This document shows positions 24,449-33,700 of a stretch of 64,000 nucleotides of DNA, one piece after another. The stretch lies in assembly GCF_900103275.1 (NCBI RefSeq), contig NZ_FNGP01000002.1, forward strand, positions 558,001 to 622,000, given 5' to 3'. The translations under genes and the position numbers were made by a program. Position 1 is the first letter of the stretch; each line of letters opens with the position of its first letter. The DNA is from Tessaracoccus oleiagri (GTDB taxonomy: Bacteria > Actinomycetota > Actinomycetes > Propionibacteriales > Propionibacteriaceae). The notes below the pieces were generated by a model, which was given only the letters and a program-made list of their open reading frames with translations, was not told the DNA's origin and searched no databases.

Positions 24449-25735
24449 TCAGTCCTCGTCGAGCTTCCAGTAGTAGACGGATTCGCCGGCGCGGACCTGG
24501 GCCGTCTGCTCGTCGAGCACGATCAGCACGTTGGCCTCGGCGAGCTCGCTGAGTGCGTGCTGCCGGGAGACCTGGGCGACGCGGTTGATGCCGGACTCGT
24601 TCGTCACGATGCCCCGCAGGAGGTGGGTCTGGCCCTCCAAGGAACGGAAGCCGGTCCGCGCGATGCCGCGGTGCAGCTTGCGCTGCGGGTCGGCGCCCGC
24701 CAGCTTGCGGATCAGCGGCCAGCCGAACGCCTGGAACGACACGTAGGCGCTCACCGGGTTTCCGGGGAGCATGATCATCGGGATGTTGTCCTCCCCGATG
24801 AGACCGAAGGTCTGCGTGCGGCCCGGGGTCATGGCCACTTGGGCGGAGTCGACCAACCCGATGCCCGACATCGTCTGGACCATCGCCTCGTAGTCCTCCC
24901 GGCGCCCGCCGGTGGTGGAGATGACGAGGTCCGCGCGGATCAGCTGGTCGGTCACGTGCTGTGCCAGCTCCGCATGGTTGTTGGAGCCGACGACGATGTG
25001 GAACACGCGAGCTCCCGCGGCCCGCGCCGCAGCGGCGATGAGGAACGAGTTCGCGTCGATCGTCTGGTCGGCATCGACGGGTCGTCCGGGCTCCACGAGC
25101 CCCTCGCCCGAGCCAACGACGACGACCCTCGGCTTCGGCCGCACGAACACCTTGTCGATGCCGGCGCCGGCGAGGAGGCCGATGTGCCGGGCACCCACGA
25201 CCTCACCGACCCGCATCAGCGGCTCGCCGGCGGACAGGTGCTCGCCGGCGCTGCGGACGTACTCGCCGTCGGTGACGGTCTCGAAGACTCGGGCGAGCTC
25301 GCCCTCCAGCGCGATGAAGGTGGATGGCAGCACGGCCGTGGCACCCGGGGGCAGCTTCTCCCCCACGGTGACGTGCTTGATGGCGCCGACGGGGATGCGC
25401 CCCTCCCCGTCGAACAACTGCATGCTCTCGACCCGCTGGTTGTCCTCGTCGACCAGGTCGGCGGCACGGACGGCGTAGCCGTCGACGAGCGCGGTGGTGT
25501 GGGCGGGGACGTCGACGAGGGACTCGAGGTCCTCGCAAAGGACCTGGTCCCACGCCTCGAGGAGCCCCATCCCGAAGGGGTTGAGCGGCTCGACGAGGCC
25601 CAGCAGGTAGTCGACGTGGTCCTGCATGGACCGCAGGCCCGCCTCGTTCAGCGGGGGTGGCTCGGGCAGGCTCGGCGCCACCTCGACCTCTTCGACCTCG
25701 AGGGGCGCTTCCTTCTTCCGACCAAACCAAGCCAT
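24449..25735 (-). CDS. glp: Glp, gephyrin-like MoeA paralogue of the divisome
   Basis: 428-aa MoeA/gephyrin-fold protein. After an N-terminal segment of about 35 residues come the MoeA linker and lid domains (VPAHTTALVDGYAVRA near residue 78, then AGEHLSAGEPLMRVGEVVGARHIGLLAGAGI). The MPT-binding domain follows (VISTTGGRREDYEAMV, FGLIGEDNIPMIMLPGNPVSAYVSF) and then domain IV. No other molybdopterin genes are nearby; its neighbour is sepX/glpR and a UGPase gene lies further on, the setting described for Glp, which binds FtsZ. A true molybdenum-cofactor role cannot be excluded. ATG 25735 fits a leaderless transcript; ATG 25741 is the alternative. Confidence 0.75.
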   Translation of the reverse strand: MAWFGRKKEAPLEVEEVEVAPSLPEPPPLNEAGLRSMQDHVDYLLGLVEPLNPFGMGLLEAWDQVLCEDLESLVDVPAHTTALVDGYAVRAADLVDEDNQRVESMQLFDGEGRIPVGAIKHVTVGEKLPPGATAVLPSTFIALEGELARVFETVTDGEYVRSAGEHLSAGEPLMRVGEVVGARHIGLLAGAGIDKVFVRPKPRVVVVGSGEGLVEPGRPVDADQTIDANSFLIAAAARAAGARVFHIVVGSNNHAELAQHVTDQLIRADLVISTTGGRREDYEAMVQTMSGIGLVDSAQVAMTPGRTQTFGLIGEDNIPMIMLPGNPVSAYVSFQAFGWPLIRKLAGADPQRKLHRGIARTGFRSLEGQTHLLRGIVTNESGINRVAQVSRQHALSELAEANVLIVLDEQTAQVRAGESVYYWKLDED

Positions 25736-25740
25736 GCCCA

Positions 25741-25747
25741 TACGATA
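25741..25747. promoter_or_regulatory. Shared bidirectional -10 element of glp and the 25753 gene
   Basis: TACGATA reads as a -10 box on both strands. Rightward, TACGAT (25741-25746) lies 6 nt before the GTG at 25753. Leftward, TATCGT (25747-25742) lies 6 nt before the ATG at 25735. Both transcripts would be leaderless. Confidence 0.6.
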
Positions 25748-25752
25748 GACGG

Positions 25753-26304
25753 GTGACTGAGGCCAAACCCGCACTTCGTGCGGCGGTGCGCGCAAACCGC
25801 AGCCCGGATGCGCTCGCCGCGGAGGACGGAGCCCGGCTGCGGCACTTCCTCGCCTGGCTGCCCCAGCGGCCCGGGGTGCTCGCCACCTACGCCAGCCTCC
25901 CCGGGGAGCCGGGCACCTCGTCGCTCATCGACGCGCTGGGCGCCCTCGGCTGGGAGGTCCGCGTCCCCGTGATCCGCCGCGAGGTGGACTGGGCCAGGTT
26001 CCGGGGCTGGGACGCCATGCGGGCCGGTTGGCAGGGGATCCCGACCCCCGCCGGGCCCCTCCTCGGGGCCGGGTCGCTGGTCGAGGCCGACGTGGTGATC
26101 GCCTCCTGCCTGCTGGTGGACCGTGCCGGTTACCGGCTCGGGGTGGGCGGCGGCTGGTACGACCGCGCGCTGCGCCATCGCCGCGACGACGCGACGGTCC
26201 TCGCCTGGAGCCGGGACGTGGAGGTCGTCGACACCGTGCCGAGGGAGCCCCACGACCTGCCCGTCGACGGGTACGTCACCGAGAGCGGCGTCCACCTCCT
26301 GTGA
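25753..26304 (+). CDS. 5-formyltetrahydrofolate cyclo-ligase
   Basis: 183-aa cytosolic enzyme that converts 5-formyl-THF to 5,10-methenyl-THF with ATP. Family marks are the ATP-binding basic residues near the start (KPALRAAVRANR), a VRVPVIRREVDWARF stretch and the glycine-rich GYRLGVGGGWYDRAL near residue 133. The GTG at 25753 fits a leaderless promoter shared with glp; longer frames upstream overlap that gene. The gene neighbours glp and sepX in many actinobacteria. Confidence 0.85.
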   Translation: MTEAKPALRAAVRANRSPDALAAEDGARLRHFLAWLPQRPGVLATYASLPGEPGTSSLIDALGALGWEVRVPVIRREVDWARFRGWDAMRAGWQGIPTPAGPLLGAGSLVEADVVIASCLLVDRAGYRLGVGGGWYDRALRHRRDDATVLAWSRDVEVVDTVPREPHDLPVDGYVTESGVHLL

Positions 26305-26397
26305 CGGTTCGCTCCCAGCGCACGCCCTTGATGCGGAAGAACTCGCCTGCGCGGCGTACCATGGGCGCGCACACGTTTTTCCCCGGGAGGTTCCGTC

Positions 26398-26658
26398 TTG
26401 CCCAAGTACCAGTACCGATGCAACGACTGCGGCGCCGATCTTGAGGTCCAGCAGAAGTTCACCGACGACGCGCTGACCGTCTGCCCCGAGTGCCAGGGCG
26501 ATCTCCGCAAGGTCTTCGGCGCCGTCGGCGTGGTCTTCAAGGGCTCGGGCTTCTACAAGACCGACAACCGGGCGTCCCAGAAGTCCTCCTCCTCCTCCGC
26601 CCCCAAGCCGGCGGAGAAGAAGACGACGGAGTCCAGCCCCGCCACCAGCGCGGCCTGA
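26398..26658 (+). CDS. FmdB-family zinc-ribbon protein
   Basis: 86-aa protein. The N-terminal half is a zinc ribbon with CNDCGADLEV (residues 7-10) and CPECQGDLRKVF (residues 29-32), the FmdB-type putative regulatory domain. It continues into GVVFKGSGFYKTDNR and a low-complexity Ser/Lys/Pro tail. TTG start at 26398 with GGGAGG about 8 nt upstream. Function in the family is not established. Confidence 0.85.
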   Translation: MPKYQYRCNDCGADLEVQQKFTDDALTVCPECQGDLRKVFGAVGVVFKGSGFYKTDNRASQKSSSSSAPKPAEKKTTESSPATSAA

Positions 26659-26713
26659 CCCGACGGGCCTGTGGAAACCGGGCGTCGGCCCGGATCCGTG
26701 ACCACAGTGGGGC

Positions 26714-27319
26714 ATGAAGCTGCTCCACCGCATCGCCTCCTTCGTCAGCTGGCACCGCCGCGCGGTCGCGGCCGTCCTCGCGGGTCTGTGCGTGGCCGGC
26801 GTGGTGTCGGTCGTGCAGTCGCCGCCACCCGGTGAGCCGGTGCTCGTCGCGGCCCGCCCGCTCCCGGTCGGCCACACGATCTCTGCCGGAGACGTCACGC
26901 TGACGGAGGCGCCCCCGCGCCTCGTGACGCCCGGCACGCTGAGGGACCCCGACGCGGTGGTGGGCTCCACCACGGCCATCGCGCTCGAGGCGGGTCAGGT
27001 CCTCACGCGCTCGACGATGCTCTCCTCCGACCCCTCGCGCGACGGCCGGGCGCTGGTGCCGATTGCGGTGCAGGACCCCGCCCTGCGCTCCCTCCTTGAG
27101 CCCGGGACGACGGTGAGCCTGCTCGTCGCACTCGGAGAACGCCCCGAGGTGGTCACCGATTCCGCGCGCGTCGCGAAGCTGCCGTCCCAGGAGGGCGGTG
27201 GGCTGTCCCTCCCATCGGGCAGTGGGATGGTCGTCGTCGAGGTCCCGAGCGAGGTGGCCGGGGAGGTGGCGGCACTCGGCCAATCGGGTCAGTTGGTGAT
27301 CGTCCTCGGTGCATTGTGA
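26714..27319 (+). CDS. SAF-domain protein, CpaB/RcpC-like
   Basis: 201-aa protein with one N-terminal membrane helix (about residues 16-36) and a SAF domain from LVAARPLPVGHTISAGDVTL to about residue 100. A second beta-rich segment containing VPIAVQDPALRSLLEPGTTVSLL follows. CpaB proteins are periplasmic parts of Flp/Tad pilus systems, but no other Tad genes lie nearby, so the role is open. It sits between fmdB-like and mscL, as in several actinobacteria. Start ATG 26714. Confidence 0.75.
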   Translation: MKLLHRIASFVSWHRRAVAAVLAGLCVAGVVSVVQSPPPGEPVLVAARPLPVGHTISAGDVTLTEAPPRLVTPGTLRDPDAVVGSTTAIALEAGQVLTRSTMLSSDPSRDGRALVPIAVQDPALRSLLEPGTTVSLLVALGERPEVVTDSARVAKLPSQEGGGLSLPSGSGMVVVEVPSEVAGEVAALGQSGQLVIVLGAL

Positions 27320-27412
27320 GCGGCACGGCAGGTTCCTCCGCGCTCCGCCCCTCCGCTCGCCCACAATGGGGTCAGCGCGCGCGTCGCGCGCACTCACCCG
27401 GGAGGAGACCCA

Positions 27413-27772
27413 ATGCAGGGCTTCAAGGAATTCATCATGCGCGGCAACCTCGTCGAGCTGGCCGTCGCCTTCATCATGGGTGGCGCGTTCGCCACCGTGG
27501 TCACGGCGTTCACCCAGATCATCCTCGACGTCATCGGCCTCCTCGGCGGCCAGCCGGACTTCTCCGAGGTCGCGATCGGCCCGATCAACGTCGGGGTCTT
27601 CATCACCGCCCTCGTCGCGTTCCTGATCCTGTCGGCCGTGATCTACTTCGGCGTCGTCAAGCCTTACAACGCCGTCAAGCGCCGCTACGAGAAGGTGGAG
27701 GAGGTCACCCCCTCCAACGAGGAGCTGCTGCTCACGGAGATCCGCGACCTCCTCAAGGCGCAGCGCAGCTAG
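27413..27772 (+). CDS. mscL: Large-conductance mechanosensitive channel MscL
   Basis: 119-aa channel protein, a little shorter than the usual 130-150. Starts with GFKEFIMRGNLVELAVAFIMGGAF (cytoplasmic helix and TM1 pore helix), then a short periplasmic loop, TM2 (VGVFITALVAFLILSAVIYF) and a charged C-terminal helix. It acts as an emergency release valve at very high membrane tension. GGGAGGAG upstream of ATG 27413. The stop shares a CTAG palindrome with the convergent gene. Confidence 0.93.
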   Translation: MQGFKEFIMRGNLVELAVAFIMGGAFATVVTAFTQIILDVIGLLGGQPDFSEVAIGPINVGVFITALVAFLILSAVIYFGVVKPYNAVKRRYEKVEEVTPSNEELLLTEIRDLLKAQRS

Positions 27773-28122
27773 CCCCAGTGCGGCGGGCGGTCGGCGGCCA
27801 GGCGGCGTTCCTCCGCCGTCAGCGCCCGGCTGGCCCGCTGCATCGTCTGGAGACCGGTGAGGCCGAGGGCGTCCCGCAGCGCTGCCAACCGGGCGTGGAA
27901 CACCGCGAACCCCACCTCCGCGACCACGTCTCGGCGGACCGGGAACGGCCAGGGCTCTCCGGACTCCTGACGTGCCTGGCGGAGCAGGCCCAGCTGCTCG
28001 GCTCCCCACCCGAGGTCCCGGAGGTCGCCCACCAGGTCCTCGAGCAGCGGAGAGGTCAGGGGGAGCGTCTCCCCGGTCAACGCGCGGCCCAGCTCGGCCG
28101 CGAAATCTGCAGGATCGCTCAT
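27769..28122 (-). CDS. Small helical protein, function unknown
   Basis: 117-aa soluble, mostly helical protein with a short conserved-looking stretch GWGAEQLGLLRQARQESGEPWPFPVRRDVV in its middle. No family recognised. Its ATG overlaps the UGPase stop by 4 nt (ATGA), so it is translated from the same message. That suggests a role linked to UDP-glucose supply, though nothing in the sequence proves it. Confidence 0.6.
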   Translation of the reverse strand: MSDPADFAAELGRALTGETLPLTSPLLEDLVGDLRDLGWGAEQLGLLRQARQESGEPWPFPVRRDVVAEVGFAVFHARLAALRDALGLTGLQTMQRASRALTAEERRLAADRPPHWG

Positions 28123-29495
28123 GTCAGCACGGTGCCCTCGGGCACCTTCTGCTTCTCCCCCCGGTCATCCAATGTCACGTCACCGACCACGCGGACATCC
28201 TTGCCGAACGTCCAGTCGCCCTCGACGGTCAGCCTGGTCGCCTCCCTCAGTGAGGGCGCGTGGGGGAAGCGCTCCGCGAACGCGTCCACCTTCTTGTAGT
28301 GCTCCGGGTCCAGCGAGATCTCCGGCGAGTGGTCAGTCTGGGCGACGAGGTGCCCGCCCTCGTCGAGCTCGTACACGTCCGAGCGGAGCAGCAGCAGTTC
28401 GTTGGTGGTCTTGACGGGCAGGAACCGCTCCCGCCCGACCGCGATCGCCGTCGCCCCCTCGAAGACCTCCACCGCGGCGCCCATGGCCGACTCGATCTGG
28501 ATCACGGGCGTGGAGCCCGGGTCCTTGGGGTCGACGGTCTTCTCGTTCCGGATCAGCGGGAGGCCGAGCACCGATCCCCGCTCGGTGAGCGTGGCCCGGA
28601 GTCTCTCGAGGTCGAACCAGAGGTTGTTGGTGTGGAAGTAGGGATGGCGGTGCTCGTCGGTGAAGTGCCCCATGTCCGCCGGGTCGGTCTGCGCGGTCTC
28701 CCGCAGGATCAGCTGGCCGTCGGACTTCCGGATCGCCAGATGGCCGCCCTTCTTGTCGTTGACTGTGCGGCGGCAGACCTCGGCGGCGTAGGGGGCGCCC
28801 GAGCTCGCGAACCAGCCGGCGAGCCGCGCGTCGGGCACCGCGCCGAGATTGTCGCCGTTGGAGACGAAGGCGTACTTGAAGCCGGCCGCGAGCAGCGCGT
28901 CGAGCACGCCCGAGCCCTCGAGCGCCGGGTAGAGGTCACCGTGGCCGGGCGGACACCACTCCAGCGAGGGGTCGGCCGGCCACTCCACCGGGGTCAGGTC
29001 GTCGGCCCGCAGCTTGGGCTCCTGGTTCTGCAGGAACGTGAGCGGCACGCCGTCCACTGTGAGGTCGGGATAGCGGGCGAGGTACTCCTTGGTGTCCGCG
29101 TCGGTGCGGAAGCTGGTCATGAACAGCAGGGGGAGGCGGGCGCCGTGATGCTCCCTGGCGGAGATCACCTGCTTCGCCACCAGGTCGAGGAACGTGAGCC
29201 CCTCTCGGACCTCGAGGAGCGTCTTCGCCTTCTCGAGCCCCATGGAGGTGCCGAGGCCACCGTTGAGCTTGATCACCACGAGCTTGTCGAGCGCCTCGCG
29301 GGCCTGCTCGTCGCTGACCTGCACGTCGGCGAGCCGCGTCGGCTCGTCGAGGGGGTCGATGTCGTCCTCACGGATCACGCCCGTCGCGCCCGACTCGAGC
29401 TGCTGATAGAAGTTCGTGAACACCTCGATGGCCGGGGCCGAGACCCCCGCTCGTTCCATCTTGGTGCGTGCTTCCTGCAGACCCTCCTGGGACAC
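28119..29495 (-). CDS. UTP--glucose-1-phosphate uridylyltransferase, UGP type
   Basis: 458-aa enzyme making UDP-glucose. It belongs to the eukaryote-like UDPGP family, not the ~300-aa GalU family usual in bacteria. The nucleotide-binding loop LVVIKLNGGLGTSMGLEKAK is near residue 72. Also visible are KLRADDLTPVEWPADPSLEWCPPGHGDLYPAL, FVSNGDNLGA near residue 213 and a C-terminal beta-helix-like region. GTG start at 29495 with a strong AAGGAGGAAG. It lies downstream of glp in the same divisome/envelope neighbourhood and supplies precursors for envelope and storage polymers. Confidence 0.88.
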   Translation of the reverse strand: MSQEGLQEARTKMERAGVSAPAIEVFTNFYQQLESGATGVIREDDIDPLDEPTRLADVQVSDEQAREALDKLVVIKLNGGLGTSMGLEKAKTLLEVREGLTFLDLVAKQVISAREHHGARLPLLFMTSFRTDADTKEYLARYPDLTVDGVPLTFLQNQEPKLRADDLTPVEWPADPSLEWCPPGHGDLYPALEGSGVLDALLAAGFKYAFVSNGDNLGAVPDARLAGWFASSGAPYAAEVCRRTVNDKKGGHLAIRKSDGQLILRETAQTDPADMGHFTDEHRHPYFHTNNLWFDLERLRATLTERGSVLGLPLIRNEKTVDPKDPGSTPVIQIESAMGAAVEVFEGATAIAVGRERFLPVKTTNELLLLRSDVYELDEGGHLVAQTDHSPEISLDPEHYKKVDAFAERFPHAPSLREATRLTVEGDWTFGKDVRVVGDVTLDDRGEKQKVPEGTVLT

Positions 29496-29560
29496 GTGCT
29501 TCCTCCTTGGAATTTTTCGCGGGCCGGCCCCCGCGTTCGTCTCGCCGGGCCGGTACCGGC

Positions 29561-29566
29561 TACGAT
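29561..29566 (+). promoter_or_regulatory. -10 box of tRNA-Arg
   Basis: TACGAT 9 nt before the mature 5' end of the tRNA. No good -35 is visible. Confidence 0.45.
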
Positions 29567-29575
29567 ACGCGAGAT

Positions 29576-29651
29576 GGCCTCGTAGCTCAGGGGATAGAGC
29601 ACCGCTCTCCTAAAGCGGGTGCCGTTGGTTCGAATCCAACCGAGGCCGCCA
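29576..29651 (+). tRNA. tRNA-Arg (anticodon CCU)
   Basis: Complete cloverleaf: acceptor GGCCTCG pairs with CGAGGCC (29641-29647), D arm GCTC/GAGC, anticodon stem CCGCT/AGCGG with loop CTCCTAA, T arm GTTGG-TTCGAAT-CCAAC. CCA is encoded. The anticodon CCT at 29609-29611 reads AGG codons. Confidence 0.97.
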
Positions 29652-29670
29652 CCTTCTCCCTTCCCCGCAT

Positions 29671-29686
29671 GCGCCTGGGGAGGCGC
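29671..29686. terminator. Short hairpin after the tRNA gene
   Basis: GCGCCT-GGGG-AGGCGC, a 6-bp stem with a tetraloop, 20 nt after the tRNA and 9 nt from the end of the convergent operon. It could end both transcripts. Confidence 0.45.
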
Positions 29687-29694
29687 CCAAACTG

Positions 29695-30705
29695 CTAAAC
29701 GAGGCTTCCGTACGTCGACTTCGCCTTCTGCAGCGCATCCACGTAGCCGGCCCGCTCGAAGGCGTCCGCGGAGGCCGCCTCCGGGATCGCGAGCATCCCG
29801 CGCGCCTGCTCCAGCGTGAGGCCGCGGGACGTCAGCCAGTCCTCCAGCCCGACCACGAGGTCGAGCGCATAGCCGGCCCCGTGCCGCACGAGCGCGGAGG
29901 TGGTCATCACCACGTCGGCGCCGGCGAGGATGTACTTGATGACGTCCTCCGGCGTCTCGACGCCGGTCGTGGCCGCCAGCGAAGCCCGCACGTGCCCGCG
30001 CAGGATCGCGATCCACGTCCGAGGCAGCCGAGCCTCGTTGGGACTCGACAGCGTCACTCCGGACACCATCTCCAAGCGGTCGATGTCGATGTCAGGCTGC
30101 AGGAACCGGTTGAAGAGCACGAGCCCGTCGGCGCCCGCCCGGTCGAGCTCGACACACATGTGGCCGGGCGACGAGAAGTAGGGGCTGAGCTTCACCGCGA
30201 CCGGCACGCTCACCGACTGCTTCACCGCCGACACGATCTCGACGTGTCGCTGCTCCACCTGGGCACTGGTGGTCCGCAGGTCCCCGGGCACGAAGTAGAT
30301 GTTGAGTTCGATCGCCGCCGCGCCCGCGTCCTGCAGCTGGCGGGCGGTGTCGATCCAGGAGCCGACGGAGACGCCGTTGAGCGAGGCGATCACGGGCACC
30401 TCGCTGACGCGCGCCGCGTCCTCGATCAGCCTCAGGTACCGGTGCGCCGGATGGGCGCCCTCGTTCGGCACCTCGGGGAAGAACGACGTGGCCTCCCCGA
30501 ACATGTCCTCGAACTGCGTCTCCAGGCGGGTGAGCCGCTCGGCCTCGCGGCGGAGCTGCTCCTCGAACAGGGAGTAGACGACGACCGCACCCACTCCCCC
30601 GTCGCCGAGCTCCCGGATGCCGGCGACGGTCTGGCTCAACGGCCCGGCCGAGGCCACGACCGGATTCCTCAGCGTGAGCCCCAGGTAGTTGGTCTCCAGA
30701 TTCAT
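29695..30705 (-). CDS. Dihydroorotate dehydrogenase-like protein
   Basis: 336-aa flavoprotein of the class 1 DHOD/PreA fold. Substrate and FMN region LGLTLRNPVVASAGPLSQTVAG at the start, then VIASLNGVSVGSWIDTARQL, IELNIYFVPGD, VPVAVKLSPYF near residue 175 and a terminal GVETPEDVIKYILAGADVVMTTSAL phosphate-binding part. It lacks the ferredoxin tail of PreA. It overlaps the oxidoreductase gene by 4 nt. Location next to nifJ rather than pyrimidine genes argues against a role in pyrimidine synthesis; its real electron acceptor is unknown. Confidence 0.82.
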   Translation of the reverse strand: MNLETNYLGLTLRNPVVASAGPLSQTVAGIRELGDGGVGAVVVYSLFEEQLRREAERLTRLETQFEDMFGEATSFFPEVPNEGAHPAHRYLRLIEDAARVSEVPVIASLNGVSVGSWIDTARQLQDAGAAAIELNIYFVPGDLRTTSAQVEQRHVEIVSAVKQSVSVPVAVKLSPYFSSPGHMCVELDRAGADGLVLFNRFLQPDIDIDRLEMVSGVTLSSPNEARLPRTWIAILRGHVRASLAATTGVETPEDVIKYILAGADVVMTTSALVRHGAGYALDLVVGLEDWLTSRGLTLEQARGMLAIPEAASADAFERAGYVDALQKAKSTYGSLV

Positions 30706-33700
30706 GAGCGTTCCCTCGCATCCATCGCGAACCGCTCGGCACCCTTGGTGGCGAGCTCCTCGTACTCCTGCCAACGACGGTCCACCTGCGCCTGGCCGAG
30801 CGCGAGCAGCCGCTCGGCCTCCTGCGGGTTGGCGGCCTTCAGCGCCTTGAACCGCAGCTCGTGGGCGTGGTACTCCTCCAGCGTGAGCCTTGGCCGCGGC
30901 GAGTCGAGCAGGAAGGGGTTGCCGCCCCGCTCGCGGATCACGGGGTTGTACCGCATCAGCGGCCAGTGCCCCGAGTTCACCGCCTTGTACTGCTGGTCGA
31001 GGCCGTCGCGCAGGTCGTAGCCGTGCGCGATGCAGTGGCTGTAGGCGATGATCAGGCTCGGCCCGTCGAACGACTCGGCCTCGCGGAACGCCTTCAGCGT
31101 CTGCTGCGGGTCCGCGCCCATCGCCACCCGGGCCACGTACACCGATCCGTAGGCGGTCGCCTGCAGCGCCAGGTCCTTCTTGTTCGTCAGCTTGCCGCCC
31201 GAGGTGAACTTCGCCACCGCGCCGAGCGGCGTCGACTTGGACGCCTGGCCGCCGGTGTTGGAGTAGACCTCGGTGTCGAGCACGAGGATGTTGACGTTGC
31301 GGCCCGAGGCGAGCACGTGGTCGACGCCACCGGCACCGATGTCGTAGGCCCACCCGTCGCCGCCGACGATCCAGACGGACCGCCGGACGAGGTGGTCCGC
31401 GACGCTCAGCAGGTCCGCCACCGCCGGCCCGTCGAGCTGCGTGAGCCGGTCGAGCAGCCGCTCCACCCGCTCGTGCTGGGCAACGAGGTCGGAGCTGGCC
31501 CGCTGCTCGTTCTCCAGCAGCCCGTCGACGAGCTCGTCGTCGGCGATCGCCTCGCGCAGCTCGCTGAGCCTGGCGCGGGCGAGGTCGCGGTGCACGTCGG
31601 CGGCGAGCCGCATGCCGAGCCCGAACTCCGCGTTGTCCTCGAACAGCGAGTTCGACCACGCGGGCCCCCGGCCCTTGGCGTTCTTCGACCACGGCGTGGT
31701 GGGGAGGTTGCCGCCGTAGATCGACGAGCAGCCGGTCGCGTTGGCCACCATGAGCCGGTCGCCGAACAGCTGTGTGAGGAGCTTCAGGTACGGCGTCTCC
31801 CCGCAGCCCGCGCAGGCGCCCGAGAACTCGAACAGCGGCTCCAGGAACTGCGTGCCGCGGACCGTGCCGAAGTCGACCCGCTCCCGGGCGTTGTACGGGA
31901 TCGACTCGAAGTACTCCACCGCCCGCTTCTCGGGCTCGCGGTCGAGCTTGGGCTCGAGGTTGATCGCGCGACGGTGCGGCTGGCCGATGGGCCGCACGGG
32001 GCAGGCCTCGACGCAGAGCCCGCAACCCGTGCAGTCCTCGGCGTAGACCTGGAGCGTGTAGCTGGTGTCCGGGAGGCCGACCGCGTTCAGCGGGGCCGAA
32101 AGGAACCCGTCGGGAGTCCCCTCGGCGGCGGACGTGGGGTACGTCTTCGCGCGGATGACCGCGTGCGGGCAGACGAAGGCGCAGTTGCCGCACTGGATGC
32201 ACGCCTCCGGGTCCCACACAGCGACGATGTCCGAGATGTTGCGCTTCTCGTACTTAGTGGTGCCCGAAGGGTAGGAGCCGTCGGCCGGCAGCGCGGACAC
32301 CGGCAGCGAGTCGCCACGCCCGGCGAGCATCTCCGCGGTCACGGTGCGGACGAACTCCGGCGCACCTTCGGGGACCGGGGGCAGGAGCCCGTGCGACGAG
32401 GCCTCGCCCGGGGTGACCTGCACGAGGTTCTGCACGGCCTGGTCGACCGCGAGGTGGTTCTTCCGCACGACCTCTGCCGACTTGCGGGCGTAGGTCTTGG
32501 TGATCGCGTGCTTGATCGCCTCGATCGCCTCCTCGCGGGGCAGCACCCCGGAGATCGCGAAGAAACAGGTCTGCAGGATGGTGTTGGTCCGGGAACCGAG
32601 CCCCGCGGCCCGGGCCACGGCCCCGGCGTCGATGGCGTACACGCTGAGCCCGAGTTCGATGATCCGGCGCTGCACCGGCTCGGGGAGCCGCGACCACGTC
32701 TGGTCGCCGTACGGCGAGTTCAGCAGCAGCGTCGCCCCCGGCCGCGCGAACTCGAGCACGTCGACGCGCTCCAGGATCGACCAGTGATGACAGCCGATGA
32801 ACCCGGCCTGCCCCACGAGGTAGGGCGCCCGGATCGGGTTGGGCCCGAACCGCAGGTGCGACACCGTCCGCGAGCCGGACTTCTTCGAGTCGTAGACGAA
32901 GTAGCCCTGCGCGTAGGTGCCGTCCCTGGAGCCGAGGATCTTGATGGTGTTCTTGTTCGCGCCCACCGTGCCGTCCGAACCGAGCCCGTAGAAGACCGCC
33001 GACAGGGTCTCCGGGTCAGCGAGGTCGAACCCGGGGTCGTAGTCGAGCGAGAGGTGGGTGACGTCGTCGTGGATCCCGACGGTGAACCTCGCCTTGGGCG
33101 ACTCCTTGGCGAGCTCGTCGAACACCGCCTTCGCCATCGCGGGCGTGAACTCCTTGCTGGACAAGCCGTAGCGCCCGCCGATCACCAGGGGCAGGGTGTC
33201 GCGGCGGCCGGACATGACGGCTTCGCCAAGGGCGGACGACACGTCGAGGTAGAGCGGCTCCCCCGCGGCGCCCGACTCCTTGGTGCGGTCGAGCACCGCG
33301 ACCCTGCTGGTGGTGGCAGGGATGGCAGCGAGCAGTGCCTCCACGGGCAGGGGCCGGTAGAGCCGGACGAAGACGACGCCGACACGCTCGCCGGCCGCGA
33401 CGAGGTGGTCGACGGTGGCGCGCACCGTCTCCACGCCGGAACCCATGATCACGACCACCCGGTCCGCCTGCTCGTGGCCGTGGTACTCCACGAGGCCGTA
33501 GCGGCGGCCGGTGAGCCCCTCGAACTCCCGCATCGCCCGCTCGACGATGCCGGGCACCGCCGCGTAGTACGGGTTCGCGGTCTCGCGCGACTGGAAGTAG
33601 GTGTCGGGGTTCTGCGCCGTACCCCGGATGAACGGGTGCGCGGGGCTCAGCGCCCGCGACCGGTGCTCGAGGACGAGCGACTCGGGCACGAACGCGCGCA

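Noticed and set aside
24449..25735. Plain molybdopterin molybdenumtransferase MoeA
   Set aside because: No other cofactor genes nearby and direct linkage to sepX/glpR; kept as an alternative only.
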